DNA of 64,000 nucleotides from Paraburkholderia bryophila (GCF_003269035.1 NZ_QLTK01000016.1:62001-126000), one strand, 5' to 3'; positions 34,326 to 42,773 are shown, counted from the stretch's first letter. Program-made: numbers and translations. The notes: generated from the letters alone by a model not told the origin.

Positions 34326-34583
34326 GTGAAAAAGAAATCGGCAACTGACTGGAAGCGACTTGCATCGTCCAAAGACGAGCAGATCGATACGAGCGAAATG
34401 CCCGAACTGGCGGGCGACTTCTTCGAGCGCGCCGAGCTGCATGTTCCGCCTAAGCAGGCGGTGACCATGCGCCTCGACGCAGACGTGCTGAGCTGGTTCA
34501 AGGAACAGGGGCAGGGTTATCAGACGCGCATCAACAAGTTGTTGCGCGCCTACATGATGGCGCAGCAGCGTCGGCGCCCTTGA
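34326..34583 (+). CDS. brnA: BrnA-family antitoxin
   Basis: An 85-residue protein starting with GTG after GAGGTGAAAGG. The C-terminal ribbon-helix-helix region (KQAVTMRLDADVLSWFKEQGQGYQTRINKLLRAYMMAQ) is typical of BrnA antitoxins, which bind the toxin with the N-terminal part and the operator DNA with the C-terminal part. It follows brnT by 42 bp. The pair probably represses its own promoter. The locus sits between core genes, so it may be a small insertion. Confidence 0.85.
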   Translation: MKKKSATDWKRLASSKDEQIDTSEMPELAGDFFERAELHVPPKQAVTMRLDADVLSWFKEQGQGYQTRINKLLRAYMMAQQRRRP

Positions 34584-34658
34584 TCCTGCGCGTGGTTGGG
34601 CGGTATGTTGTGCGGCGATGCTGGCGAGCGTTGGGCGAGGCGCGGCGTGGGCTCGCAG

Positions 34659-34690
34659 CGGGCCGGCAGTGCGGGCCGGCAGTGCGGGCC
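34659..34690. repeat. Short tandem repeat, 13 bp x 2.5
   Basis: CGGGCCGGCAGTG occurs twice in direct succession (34659, 34672), followed by CGGGCC. It lies in the convergent gap after brnA and touches the stop codon of the TPR-glycosyltransferase gene. Such a repeat can vary in number between strains. Confidence 0.8.
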
Positions 34691-36504
34691 TAGCGGCGGC
34701 CGTTGCGCAACGCCTCATACACTTGCTCGACCACCGGTGTCCAATCGCCCAGCGTCGTCTGCCGGAACAGCGTCATGCCGGGATACCACGGCGAGTCGCA
34801 GCGTGTCTCCAGCCAGCGCCAATCGGCGTTAGCGGGCAGCAGCAACCACACCGGCTTACCCAACGCGCCGGCCAGATGGGCGACGCCCGTGTCCACCGCG
34901 ACGACCAGATCGAGATTCATGATCAGCGCGGCGGTGTCCTCGAAGCTCGCCAATTCGGCGGTGAAATCGTGGGCGCCGAAAGCGGCCGGCGCGTCGGCCA
35001 ACTGCGCGTGCGCGGGGCCTTTCTGCAGCGCGTACCAGGCCGTGTTGTCCAGAGCGCCGAGTCGGTGCAGTTCGGTCAATGCGATCGAACGGTAGCGGTC
35101 GTTACCGAACGTCGGGCTACCGGCCCAGACCAGGCCGACTTTGCGCTGCGTCTGACCGGCAGCGCCCATGCGCTTGCGCCACGCCGCGATCTTCTTTGGT
35201 GTCGCGAATAGGTACGGCACCTGGGCGGGTACGGTGGACAACTCCGTGCCGATGCACGATGGCACGCTCATCATCGGTACCCAGAAATCGTAGGGCGAAT
35301 CGTAGTGGAAATCGGGCCGGCCGCTGAATGCGCGGCGCACGCCCGGTATGCGCTCCACCAACGGCAGTAGGGGTTCGCACACGCACAGATCGACCGTCGC
35401 GCCGAGTCGTTCGAGCACGCGTGCAAAGCGCAGGAACTGGAAGTGGTCGCCGAAACCCTGTTCGCCGACCACCAGCAAACGGCGTCCGGCAAGCGGCTCG
35501 CCGCGCCATTCCGCCACGCCGGGAATCGCGAGCGCTTCGTAGTCGCTTTGCCGCCAGCGCCGCGCAAAGGCGGCCCATCCCTGCCTGTAGTCGCCACGCT
35601 TGAGTAGCAGCCACGCGAGATTCTGATGCGCGTCCGCGTAATTCGGATCGAGCGCCAACGCGCGGCGATAAAAAACCTCCTCCTCATCCAGGCGACCTTG
35701 CGCGCCGAGCGAGCCGCCAAGGCACACCAGATGAGCCGGAGTCGGTTTAAGCGCGACCGCACGCCGATAGTGCGATTCGGCGCCCGCATAATCGCCGCGC
35801 TTGCCGACCAGGCTGCCCAGGTTGATATGTGCTTCCACGTAATCCACCCGCAGCGCCAACGCTCGTTCGAAACTGACAACGGCTGCCTGGTGATGGCCAC
35901 GCGCGTTGTGTGCATTCCCCGCGTTGAAGTGCGCCTGGGCCGATTGCGGATCGAGCGATAGCGCATTGCCGTAGCACGCCAGCGCTTCGTCGAAACGGTC
36001 GAGCCTGGCCAGCGCCGTGCCGAGGTTCAGATGAACGTCGACCATTGCGGGATTCGACGCCAGCGCCTGCCGGTAGTGTTCGATCGCTTCGCCGAATGCG
36101 CCTTGCGCTTGCAACGCGACGCCGCAGTTGTTGTGCGCGTCGGCGAAATCCGGCTGGCGTTGCAGCGCCTCTTCGTAGCAGGCCAACGCCTCGCCGGCAT
36201 GGCCGAGTGCGGCGGCCACGAGACCCCGGTTGCTCCAGCAGGCGGCGTCGTCGCCGTCGAGTCTGAGCGCTTCGTTCATCAACCGCGCGGCGGTTTCATG
36301 ATCGCCGCGCTGGTAGTGCAGCACGCCGAAGTAGTGCAGCACGCGTGGATTGGCGGGATCGAGTGCGAGCGCCTGGCGGTAGAGGGATTCGGCGGCGCGT
36401 GGCTGGCCGGTTCGATGTGAGGCGAGGGCGGCGTCGATCAACGCGGCGAGATGGGACGGCGGCGTATCGGTACCTGTGTCGTCGACGTGGGAAGGCTGTT
36501 CCAT
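34690..36504 (-). CDS. TPR-repeat protein fused to a GT9-like glycosyltransferase domain
   Basis: A 604-residue protein. Residues of about 20-300 form about eight tetratricopeptide repeats (recurrent A-x4-ALxxxPxxAxAHxNxG patterns, for example EEALQRQPDFADAHNNCGVALQAQG). Residues of about 320-604 resemble a heptosyltransferase-type GT-B domain (LLVVGEQGFGDHFQFLRFARVL, VGLVWAGSPTFGNDRYRSIAL, MNLDLVVAVDTGVAHLAGALGKPVWLLL). The GT-B fold would use a nucleotide sugar with the TPRs presenting a protein acceptor. In flagellated Proteobacteria such proteins can modify flagellin, but no flagellin gene is near, so the substrate is unknown. Confidence 0.85.
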   Translation of the reverse strand: MEQPSHVDDTGTDTPPSHLAALIDAALASHRTGQPRAAESLYRQALALDPANPRVLHYFGVLHYQRGDHETAARLMNEALRLDGDDAACWSNRGLVAAALGHAGEALACYEEALQRQPDFADAHNNCGVALQAQGAFGEAIEHYRQALASNPAMVDVHLNLGTALARLDRFDEALACYGNALSLDPQSAQAHFNAGNAHNARGHHQAAVVSFERALALRVDYVEAHINLGSLVGKRGDYAGAESHYRRAVALKPTPAHLVCLGGSLGAQGRLDEEEVFYRRALALDPNYADAHQNLAWLLLKRGDYRQGWAAFARRWRQSDYEALAIPGVAEWRGEPLAGRRLLVVGEQGFGDHFQFLRFARVLERLGATVDLCVCEPLLPLVERIPGVRRAFSGRPDFHYDSPYDFWVPMMSVPSCIGTELSTVPAQVPYLFATPKKIAAWRKRMGAAGQTQRKVGLVWAGSPTFGNDRYRSIALTELHRLGALDNTAWYALQKGPAHAQLADAPAAFGAHDFTAELASFEDTAALIMNLDLVVAVDTGVAHLAGALGKPVWLLLPANADWRWLETRCDSPWYPGMTLFRQTTLGDWTPVVEQVYEALRNGRR

Positions 36505-36672
36505 GGAAACCTGCTTGGGAGTGCCGCCGGCGCGCGTTGCACGCGCCGGCGAGCGTGGCGGGGAGATAAATCCACCATGCTAGGTTCCGCCCCGTCGGGC
36601 AGCGCTCGGAAGCATCCCAATTGCGATGCGTAATCGTCATACGCGGCGTCATGCGCTGCGTCGTAGGTCATC

Positions 36673-36703
36673 GGTGTATCGCGGAAAGATTCCGCGATAC
36701 ACC
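36673..36703. other. Perfect 14-bp inverted repeat in the gap between DUF979 gene and TPR-GT gene
   Basis: GGTGTATCGCGGAA (36673-36686) and TTCCGCGATACACC (36690-36703) flank AGA. It lies 30 bp after the DUF979 stop codon (minus direction). No T-run follows on either side, so it is either a Rho-assisted hairpin or a protein-binding site. Confidence 0.75.
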
Positions 36704-36732
36704 AACATCTACCGCGTTGAAATGCAAGCGCC

Positions 36733-37689
36733 CTACAGAAACATCAGAAAGTTCAGCAGAAGGATGTTCACGACCAGCAAGGACAAGGCGGTCGGAGTCT
36801 GTACCTTGATCACCGCGTTCTTGTCCGGCAATTCCAGCAGCGCGGCCGGCACCATGTTGAAGTTCGCGGCCATCGGCGTCATCAGCGTGCCGCAATAGCC
36901 GCTGAACATGCCGATCGCGACCATCACCGCCGGGTTGCCATGGAACACGCCCACCAGAATCGGCACGCCGACGCCGCCCGTCATCACCGGGAAGGCGGCG
37001 AAACCGTTGCCCATCACCATCGTGAAAAGCGCCATGCCGATGCAGTACACCGCCACCGCGATGAAGCGGTAGTCGAGGCTGATATACGCGGTGGTTACGT
37101 GTGCCACGGCCTTGCCGACGCCGGCGTCCGAGAACACGAGGCCGAGCATGCCGAGCATCTGCGGCAGCACTGCGGCCCACGACAACGCATCGACGAGGCG
37201 CCGCGCTTCTTTCATCGACTGGCCGACGGTGTCGCGCGTCAGCACACAGGCAATCGCGAGCGCGATCACGCAGCCAATGCCGAAGCCGATCAACGTGACG
37301 TTGGCTTTCTCGATCAGCGGCATGCCGCCGAAGATCAGATGGCTCGCCGACAGCGTGATGATCACGGTGACGACCGGAATGGTCAGCGCGGGAATGAACA
37401 GCTTGTTGCCGAGCCGCGCGGCGCTCGCCTTGCGTGCTTCGAGCGACAGCGTTTTCGCCTTGCCGGCGGTAACGCCGCCGAAGCCGGCGATCAACGCCAT
37501 CACGATCACGGCCGCGCCCACCACGGCGGGCGGCAGCTTGTCGCCGATCAGAAAAATGAACGCATAGAGAATCCAGAAGCCGCCGGCGGTGAAACGGCGC
37601 GGGTGCGCCTTGTCCGTGACGATCATGCCGCCGATCACCAGCAGCACCACGCCCAGCAGCCAGAACAGATAGTTGATCGTGAGCGTCAT
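36733..37689 (-). CDS. DUF979 family membrane protein, probable permease subunit
   Basis: A 318-residue protein with about nine hydrophobic helices, starting MTLTINYLFWLLGVVLLVIGG. I recognise it as DUF979. It overlaps the DUF969 gene by 4 bp (ATGA), and the pair always seems to travel together, which suggests a two-subunit transporter. The frame extends upstream inside DUF969, but the ATG at 37689 fits the family. The nearby pxpBCA genes point to 5-oxoproline or a pyroglutamyl compound as substrate; this is inference. Confidence 0.85.
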   Translation of the reverse strand: MTLTINYLFWLLGVVLLVIGGMIVTDKAHPRRFTAGGFWILYAFIFLIGDKLPPAVVGAAVIVMALIAGFGGVTAGKAKTLSLEARKASAARLGNKLFIPALTIPVVTVIITLSASHLIFGGMPLIEKANVTLIGFGIGCVIALAIACVLTRDTVGQSMKEARRLVDALSWAAVLPQMLGMLGLVFSDAGVGKAVAHVTTAYISLDYRFIAVAVYCIGMALFTMVMGNGFAAFPVMTGGVGVPILVGVFHGNPAVMVAIGMFSGYCGTLMTPMAANFNMVPAALLELPDKNAVIKVQTPTALSLLVVNILLLNFLMFL

Positions 37690-38435
37690 GCTTTGTCTCC
37701 TGCGGCGGATTGCGTCGGCGCGACCGTGGCGCCGGCGGCCGCGGCATTGCCGCGCAATTCGCGTTCGAGTTTGCGGTCGAGCAGATAAAGGCGGAAGCCG
37801 TGAACGAGGAACGCGCAGATCGCGGTGGGAATGCCCCAGACCGCGACGTGAATCGGCTCGACGACAATGCCCGCTTCTTTCAGGAAGGTGGTCATCAGCA
37901 CGATCGCACCGAACGCGACGAAGATGTCCTCGCCGAAGAACAGGCCCACGTTGTCGGTGGCGGCGGCGAACGCGCGCAACCTGAAACGCACCGCGTCGCT
38001 GATCTTGCCGAAGCGGGTTTCCGTCGCGCCTTCGGCCATCGGCGCGATCAGCGGACGCACCATCTGCGGATGACCGCCGAGGCCGGTCAAGCCGACCGCC
38101 GCCGTCAACTCGCGAATCAGCAGATAGACGATCAGCAGACGTCCTGCCGTAGCGGCCTTGATGCCGCCGATCCACGCTTGCGCGCGCTCACGCAAGCCAT
38201 GCCGTTCGAGCAGGCCGATCACCGCGAGCGGCAAAAAGATAATCAGCGGGATGTTGCGGGTTTTGATGAAGCCGGTGCCGATTTCGGCGAGGATTTTTTC
38301 AGGCGGGAAGTGCGCGGCCACACCGGTGACGATCGTGGCGACGGCCACGATCAGCATCGGATTGAACCGCAATAAAAAGCCGACGATGATGACGGCCACG
38401 CCGATGAGCGGCCATAGACTGACGGTTGTCTGCAT
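37686..38435 (-). CDS. DUF969 family membrane protein, probable permease subunit
   Basis: A 249-residue protein with about six or seven transmembrane helices and the segments LWPLIGVAVIIVGFLLRFNPMLIVAVATIVTGVAA and TRNIPLIIFLPLAVIGLLERHGLRERAQ. I recognise it as DUF969. ATG 38435 has GGAG 7 bases upstream and is preferred over one eight codons earlier. It is upstream of and overlaps the DUF979 gene. It lies on the same strand downstream of pxpA, 312 bp away. Confidence 0.85.
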   Translation of the reverse strand: MQTTVSLWPLIGVAVIIVGFLLRFNPMLIVAVATIVTGVAAHFPPEKILAEIGTGFIKTRNIPLIIFLPLAVIGLLERHGLRERAQAWIGGIKAATAGRLLIVYLLIRELTAAVGLTGLGGHPQMVRPLIAPMAEGATETRFGKISDAVRFRLRAFAAATDNVGLFFGEDIFVAFGAIVLMTTFLKEAGIVVEPIHVAVWGIPTAICAFLVHGFRLYLLDRKLERELRGNAAAAGATVAPTQSAAGDKA

Positions 38436-38747
38436 CTGGATCTCCAAACAGGGTTTCAACCTTGCCGCTTGTGACGGCTAACGTGTGCCGGCGCGTCGTG
38501 AGTCTTGCGCCGTTTTGTTGCCGCGGCTCTTGACGGCCGCGTTGCTTCGAAAAACAACATCTGCGCTACACCTGCCTATATCGCTGCGGTACTACGTCTG
38601 CTGATGCTGATGCATCATTTGATGCTGATTGACTGCGGGTGCTGCGATGCGTCGTGCGCCTGGCAAACGCCCCGCGTGCAGCGGGGCGTTCAGGGCATCA
38701 CAACGGGGTCTATTCACTGATTTGCGGCCAACCCGGCGCGCTGCGGC
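38436..38747. promoter_or_regulatory. 312-bp gap pxpA-DUF969 with operator-like repeats
   Basis: No gene is supported here. TGATGCTGAT occurs twice (38602-38611, 38620-38629), and between them lies the perfect 10-bp palindrome TGATGCATCA (38608-38617). This is a compact site that could bind a regulator of the DUF969-DUF979 transcript. Near pxpA, AACGCCCCGC (38666-38675) and GCGGGGCGTT (38681-38690) form a 10-bp hairpin that may end the pxp transcript, with only a short T-run. Confidence 0.5.
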
Positions 38748-39500
38748 TCACACGCGCGTCGCGCCGGCCGCGTGGACTTCGATACCGGCGTCTTCGAGCG
38801 CGCCGCGAATCCGCCGCGCGAAGGCGAGCGCGTGCGGGCCGTCACCGTGCAGGCAGATGGTCTGCGCGTTCAGCGGCACCCATTGGCCGTCCACGGCTTG
38901 CACGCGTTGCTCGCGCACCATCGCGAGCGTGCGTTCCAGCACCTGGTTTTCATCGTCGAGCAGCGCGCCGGGGTCCTTGCGCGGCACCAGCGACCCGTCG
39001 GCGCGATAGCCTCGGTCGGCGAACACTTCCTCGACGGCGGTCAGGCCCGCGTTGCGCGCGGCGGTGACGAGTCCGCTGTTGGCGAGCGCGAACACCGCCA
39101 CCGACGGATCGAAATCGTGCACGGCGGAAACGATCGCGTCGGCGATCTTCGGATCGCGCGCGGCCTGGTTGTAAAGCGCGCCGTGCGGCTTGACGTGCGC
39201 GATGCGCCCGCCCTCGGCCTGGGCGATCGCGGACAATGCGCCCAACTGATACAGCACGCCCGCGTAGATGTCGTTGGCGGGCAGGTCCATCTCTTTGCGG
39301 CCGAAGTTTTCCGGATCGTTAAAGCTCGGATGCGCGCCGATCGAGACGCCTTTTTCCACCGCCCAGCGCACGCAGTCGCGCATCGCGTTGGCGCCGCCCG
39401 CATGCCAGCCGCACGCGATGTTCGCCGAACTGACGAGGTCGAGCAGCGCTTCGTCGGACCCGCAGCCTTCGCCGAGGTCGGCGTTCAAATCGATTTCCAT
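38748..39500 (-). CDS. pxpA: 5-oxoprolinase subunit A (LamB/YcsF family)
   Basis: A 250-residue protein starting with the family signature MEIDLNADLGEGCGSDEALLDLVSSANIACGWHAGG. It has HPSFNDPENFGRKEMDLP and HVKPHGALYNQAARD, which carry conserved acid and His residues. PxpA with PxpB and PxpC forms the ATP-dependent prokaryotic 5-oxoprolinase that converts 5-oxoproline to glutamate. It lies 93 bp after pxpC. The name LamB here refers to the Aspergillus lactam gene, not to maltoporin. Confidence 0.95.
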   Translation of the reverse strand: MEIDLNADLGEGCGSDEALLDLVSSANIACGWHAGGANAMRDCVRWAVEKGVSIGAHPSFNDPENFGRKEMDLPANDIYAGVLYQLGALSAIAQAEGGRIAHVKPHGALYNQAARDPKIADAIVSAVHDFDPSVAVFALANSGLVTAARNAGLTAVEEVFADRGYRADGSLVPRKDPGALLDDENQVLERTLAMVREQRVQAVDGQWVPLNAQTICLHGDGPHALAFARRIRGALEDAGIEVHAAGATRV

Positions 39501-39593
39501 GGTGTTCCTCTACTCTCAAGACAACGCCGGGCCGCCCCGGGTTTGTTGCGGCGAAGGCAGTCCTTCGCAGCATCGGGCCCAGAGCGCCCGTTT

Positions 39594-40646
39594 TTACAGC
39601 GCCGCGACAGCCATCTGGCGCGCGCAGCGTTCTTCATGCATCGCGATTGCGGCGTCGATCTGCCGCAAATACGTGCGTTCTTCCAGTAAGGCCTGACGCG
39701 CCTCGTAAGGCGTGGTCGGAATGAATCGGACCGCGGCGTTCAGGCGCACCTGAGCCAGTTTCCACAGATCGGCCTGGATTACCGCGCCGATCTTCGGATA
39801 ACCGCCGGTGGTTTGCGCGTCGCTCATCAGCACGATCGGCTGGCCGTTCGGCGGCACCTGAATCGTGCCGGGCAGCACCGCGTGCGACAGCAGATCGGTT
39901 TTCCGCGTGCGTTTGAGTTCGCTGCCGGCAAGGCGATAACCCATCCGATTGCTGTTCGGCGTGACGAGCCATTCGTCGGACCAGAACGACTCGTGCGCGG
40001 CTTCAGTGAAACTGTCGTACTCGGGGCCGCGCAGCACGCGAATCGGCACCGCCCACGGTACGCCCGACGGATGCCGGCCGCGCCGCAGCGGCTCCTGCAC
40101 CAGCACGAACTTGCACCAGGAGGGCGCTTTCACGCCGAATTCCGGCGCCTCGGGCGTGAAGCCGAGATGGCCCCGCGGCGGCGGCGCGCCGACCGGCAGG
40201 CGGTCGCCGTCGCGCAGGGCGCGGCCGCCGAGTCCGCCGAAGTGAGCGGCCAGATCGGTGCTGCGCGAGCCCAGCATCGGCAACACGTCGATGCCGCCCG
40301 CCACGCACACATAGCCGCGCATGCCGCGCCTGGCCGCGTTCAGCACCAGCTCCTGACCGGCCTTGACCGGCAAGCTCCACCATGAATAGACCGGCTTGCC
40401 GTCGAGCGTCGCGCCGAATTCGCTGCCGGTGATGGCGACCCGCGTGGCGCGCAAAAACCGCAGCACGGTCGGGCCGAAGGTGATTTCCAGTCCGGCCGCA
40501 TCGGGCCGATTGCCGACCAGCCGGTTGCCGACTTCGAGCGACAGCCGGTCGAGCGCTCCGCCCATCGCCACACCGAGATGCCGGTAGCCGTGACGGCCGA
40601 GATCCTGAATCGTGGTCAGCAGACCCGCGCGAATCACATCGATCAT
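39594..40646 (-). CDS. pxpC: 5-oxoprolinase subunit C (KipA/AHS2 family)
   Basis: A 350-residue protein starting MIDVIRAGLLTTIQDLGRHGYRHLGV, the PxpC/KipA (AHS2) start. It includes RGMRGYVCVAGGIDVLPMLGSRSTDLAAHFGG and SDAQTTGGYPKIGAVIQADLWKLAQ. The family is often labelled biotin-dependent carboxyltransferase because of likeness to urea amidolyase, but no biotin domain is present. It overlaps pxpB by ATGA. Confidence 0.95.
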   Translation of the reverse strand: MIDVIRAGLLTTIQDLGRHGYRHLGVAMGGALDRLSLEVGNRLVGNRPDAAGLEITFGPTVLRFLRATRVAITGSEFGATLDGKPVYSWWSLPVKAGQELVLNAARRGMRGYVCVAGGIDVLPMLGSRSTDLAAHFGGLGGRALRDGDRLPVGAPPPRGHLGFTPEAPEFGVKAPSWCKFVLVQEPLRRGRHPSGVPWAVPIRVLRGPEYDSFTEAAHESFWSDEWLVTPNSNRMGYRLAGSELKRTRKTDLLSHAVLPGTIQVPPNGQPIVLMSDAQTTGGYPKIGAVIQADLWKLAQVRLNAAVRFIPTTPYEARQALLEERTYLRQIDAAIAMHEERCARQMAVAAL

Positions 40647-41296
40647 GCGTGTATCCCCGCGATGGTGAAGCGCACCCGGTCGCCCGGTTGCAGCAACGTG
40701 GGCGGGCGGCGCGCCGGGTCGAAGAGCGGCAGATCGGTGCGGCCGATCAACTGCCAGCCGCCGGGCGACGTGGCGGGGTAAATGCCGGTCTGTTCACCGC
40801 CGATCCCAACCGAGCCCGCCGGCACTTCGAGCCGTGGCGACGCGCGGCGCGGCGTGTGCAGCGCGGCGTCGAGCCCACCCATGTAGGCGAAGCCCGGCTG
40901 AAACCCCAGAAAGAACACCACGTACCCGGCATTCGAATGACGTTCGACCACCTCGCGCACGCTCAAACCGGTGTGATTGGCCACCGTCTGCAGATCGGGA
41001 CCGAACTCGCCGCCGTATTGCACCGGGATCTCGACGTCCCGTCCGGCTACCGGCGCTTCGGCCGCCGCGTCCCAGGCCGCCTGCAACTGGCTGGCAAGCG
41101 CCTCGGGGTCGGCCTCGAGCGGATCGAACACGAGCGTCAGGTTGTTCATGCCGGGCACGACTTCCAGCACGTGCGGCCAGTCGCTTGCGGCCGCGGCGGC
41201 CGCCCACACCCGCCGCTGGCAGTCCAGCGTGGCGGGCGGCGGCGCTTCGCAGACTAGCGCGGCATCGCCGAGCGGGAAGATTCTTGGTTGGCTCAT
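40643..41296 (-). CDS. pxpB: 5-oxoprolinase subunit B (KipI/AHS1 family)
   Basis: A 217-residue PxpB (AHS1 domain). It starts PRIFPLGDAALVCEAPPPA and has the motifs YGGEFGPDLQTVANHTGLSVREVVERHSNAGYVVFFLGFQPGFAYMGGLD and GWQLIGRTDLPLFDP. It is the first gene of the pxpB-C-A run and diverges from a winged-helix regulator. Function with PxpA and PxpC is established for the family. Confidence 0.95.
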   Translation of the reverse strand: MSQPRIFPLGDAALVCEAPPPATLDCQRRVWAAAAAASDWPHVLEVVPGMNNLTLVFDPLEADPEALASQLQAAWDAAAEAPVAGRDVEIPVQYGGEFGPDLQTVANHTGLSVREVVERHSNAGYVVFFLGFQPGFAYMGGLDAALHTPRRASPRLEVPAGSVGIGGEQTGIYPATSPGGWQLIGRTDLPLFDPARRPPTLLQPGDRVRFTIAGIHA

Positions 41297-41390
41297 GGCT
41301 TAAGGGCCCAGGTCGAGTCGGAGGAGTCGAACATCTGGCGGACCTGCTGCCCCTATTAACGGCATCGGGTTCGCGATGGTTGAAGCGTAC

Positions 41391-41423
41391 ATTATCAATA
41401 AAATATCAACAATTTCTCAATAA
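41391..41423. promoter_or_regulatory. Three tandem 11-bp AT-rich repeats upstream of pxpB and its divergent regulator
   Basis: ATTATCAATAA, AATATCAACAA and TTTCTCAATAA follow each other with no gap (41391, 41402, 41413). They share W-W-T-M-TCAA-Y-AA. The 11-bp period is one helical turn, so the copies face the same side of the DNA. The block is an AT island in the 210-bp divergent gap and is a candidate operator for the regulator at 41507. Confidence 0.65.
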
Positions 41424-41506
41424 GCGTTTTTGCCAGGCTCGCCGGGACCGATCGCTCGTCGTACACTCCCGACACCTTCCCATCCTGTTTGCCGAGAATC
41501 GTCATC

Positions 41507-42019
41507 ATGTCGCGCCATCCCACCAAGATCGTTTCGTCGGAGCACCTCGTGTCCGACAGCAGCGCGGAACTGTCCGAACTCGAATACGCGCTGATCATGG
41601 CGGGCAATGCATTCAACCGGTGGATGGTGCGCTGCATGTCGGCGGCCGGCGAAAAGGACATGACCGCCATCGAAGTCTCGCTGCTGCACCACGTCAGCCA
41701 TCGCGAGCGGCGCAAGAAGCTGGCGGACATCTGCTTCGTGCTGAATATCGAGGACACGCACGTCGCCACCTACGCGTTGAAAAAGCTCGTAGCTAGAGGG
41801 TATGTAAAAAGCGAAAAGACCGGCAAGGAAGTGTTCTTCTCGGCGACCGATGCCGGCCGCGAGTTGTGCATGCGGTATCGCGAGGTGCGCGAAAGCTGCC
41901 TGATTTCGACGTTGAAGGAGAGCGGCCTGACCAACGAGCAGATCGGCGAGGCCGCGCAACTGATGCGCAACGCGTCCGGCTTGTACGACACGGCGGCGCG
42001 GGCGGCGGCTTCTTTATAG
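41507..42019 (+). CDS. Winged-helix (MarR-like) transcriptional regulator
   Basis: A 170-residue helical DNA-binding protein. The central winged helix (EVSLLHHVSHRERRKKLADICFVLNIEDTHVATYALKKLVARGYVKSEKTGKEVFFSATDAGREL) is MarR-like. The ATG at 41507 is preferred over a TTG six codons upstream. It diverges from pxpB across the tandem repeats, so it probably controls 5-oxoproline use. The ligand and the direction of control are unknown. Related proteins are annotated as winged helix DNA-binding proteins. Confidence 0.82.
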   Translation: MSRHPTKIVSSEHLVSDSSAELSELEYALIMAGNAFNRWMVRCMSAAGEKDMTAIEVSLLHHVSHRERRKKLADICFVLNIEDTHVATYALKKLVARGYVKSEKTGKEVFFSATDAGRELCMRYREVRESCLISTLKESGLTNEQIGEAAQLMRNASGLYDTAARAAASL

Positions 42020-42153
42020 TTGGGCGTCGGGTTGTGCGGCGAGTTGTGCGTTGACGGCTTGGGCGGTTGGACGAGTCGGCGCCTGACGCACTCACCAGAT
42101 GAACGCCGACTCCGGGATCGAGGCCCGGCTTTCTCGCCGCTTCAGCCGACCGC

Positions 42154-42753
42154 TCAACTTACCGGGTGCGGATAAATCCCTGCCTCGGTCACGATCAGGT
42201 CGAGCGGCATGTCGTGAGCTTCGCGTTGCAATGCGTCGGTCCGGCACGCTTCATAAGCGACGCCAACGGTGAGCGGTTGCGTCGCCCCCGGCCACGCCGC
42301 TAGCGTGCGATCGTAATAGCCACCGCCATAACCCAGCCGGTAGCCTGCCGCGTCGAAACCGACGCACGGCACGAACAGCAGATCGGGAATCACCACCTGC
42401 CCGGAAGTCGGCTCGGCGATCTTGTGATGGCCGAGCTTCATTGGCGCATCCGGCGTCCATGCATGAAATTCGAGCGGCACGCCGCGCTCGCGCACCACCG
42501 GCAAACTGGCCATGCGTTGCGCGCCCGCCGCGAGCCACAGCGCGATCGCGCCGCGCGCGTCGAACTCGCCGCTGAGCGGCCAGTAGAACCCGACGCTGCG
42601 CACGTCATGGCGCTTCAACACGTCGAGCATGCGACGTCCGAGCGCGGCATTGTAAGCCGGCTCGGAAGCCGCTTGTAGCCTGGCTTCCAATAGCATTCGA
42701 CGCAGCGCCTTTTTCGATTCGGCGACGGGGTTGCATGCTATGCTTGGGTTCAA
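42154..42753 (-). CDS. 5-formyltetrahydrofolate cyclo-ligase
   Basis: A 199-residue MTHFS enzyme that converts 5-formyl-THF to 5,10-methenyl-THF using ATP. It shows SKKALRRMLLEARLQ with the N-terminal Lys/Arg ATP contacts, the substrate region VRSVGFYWPLSGEFD, and the phosphate-binding motif FVPCVGFDAAGYRLGYGGGYYDRTLA. No ATG precedes the conserved start. TTG 42753 with GGAG 6 bases upstream is the best choice; the TTG at 42780 would overlap the divergent slt start. Either way the two divergent genes are extremely close. Confidence 0.9.
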   Translation of the reverse strand: MNPSIACNPVAESKKALRRMLLEARLQAASEPAYNAALGRRMLDVLKRHDVRSVGFYWPLSGEFDARGAIALWLAAGAQRMASLPVVRERGVPLEFHAWTPDAPMKLGHHKIAEPTSGQVVIPDLLFVPCVGFDAAGYRLGYGGGYYDRTLAAWPGATQPLTVGVAYEACRTDALQREAHDMPLDLIVTEAGIYPHPVS

Positions 42754-42773
42754 TTCGCGCTCCAGAAACAACG

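Noticed and set aside
36438..36671. Short minus-strand frame upstream of and overlapping the TPR-glycosyltransferase gene
   Set aside because: No domain and no good ribosome site. Its start region is an imperfect tandem repeat, so I treat it as non-coding.
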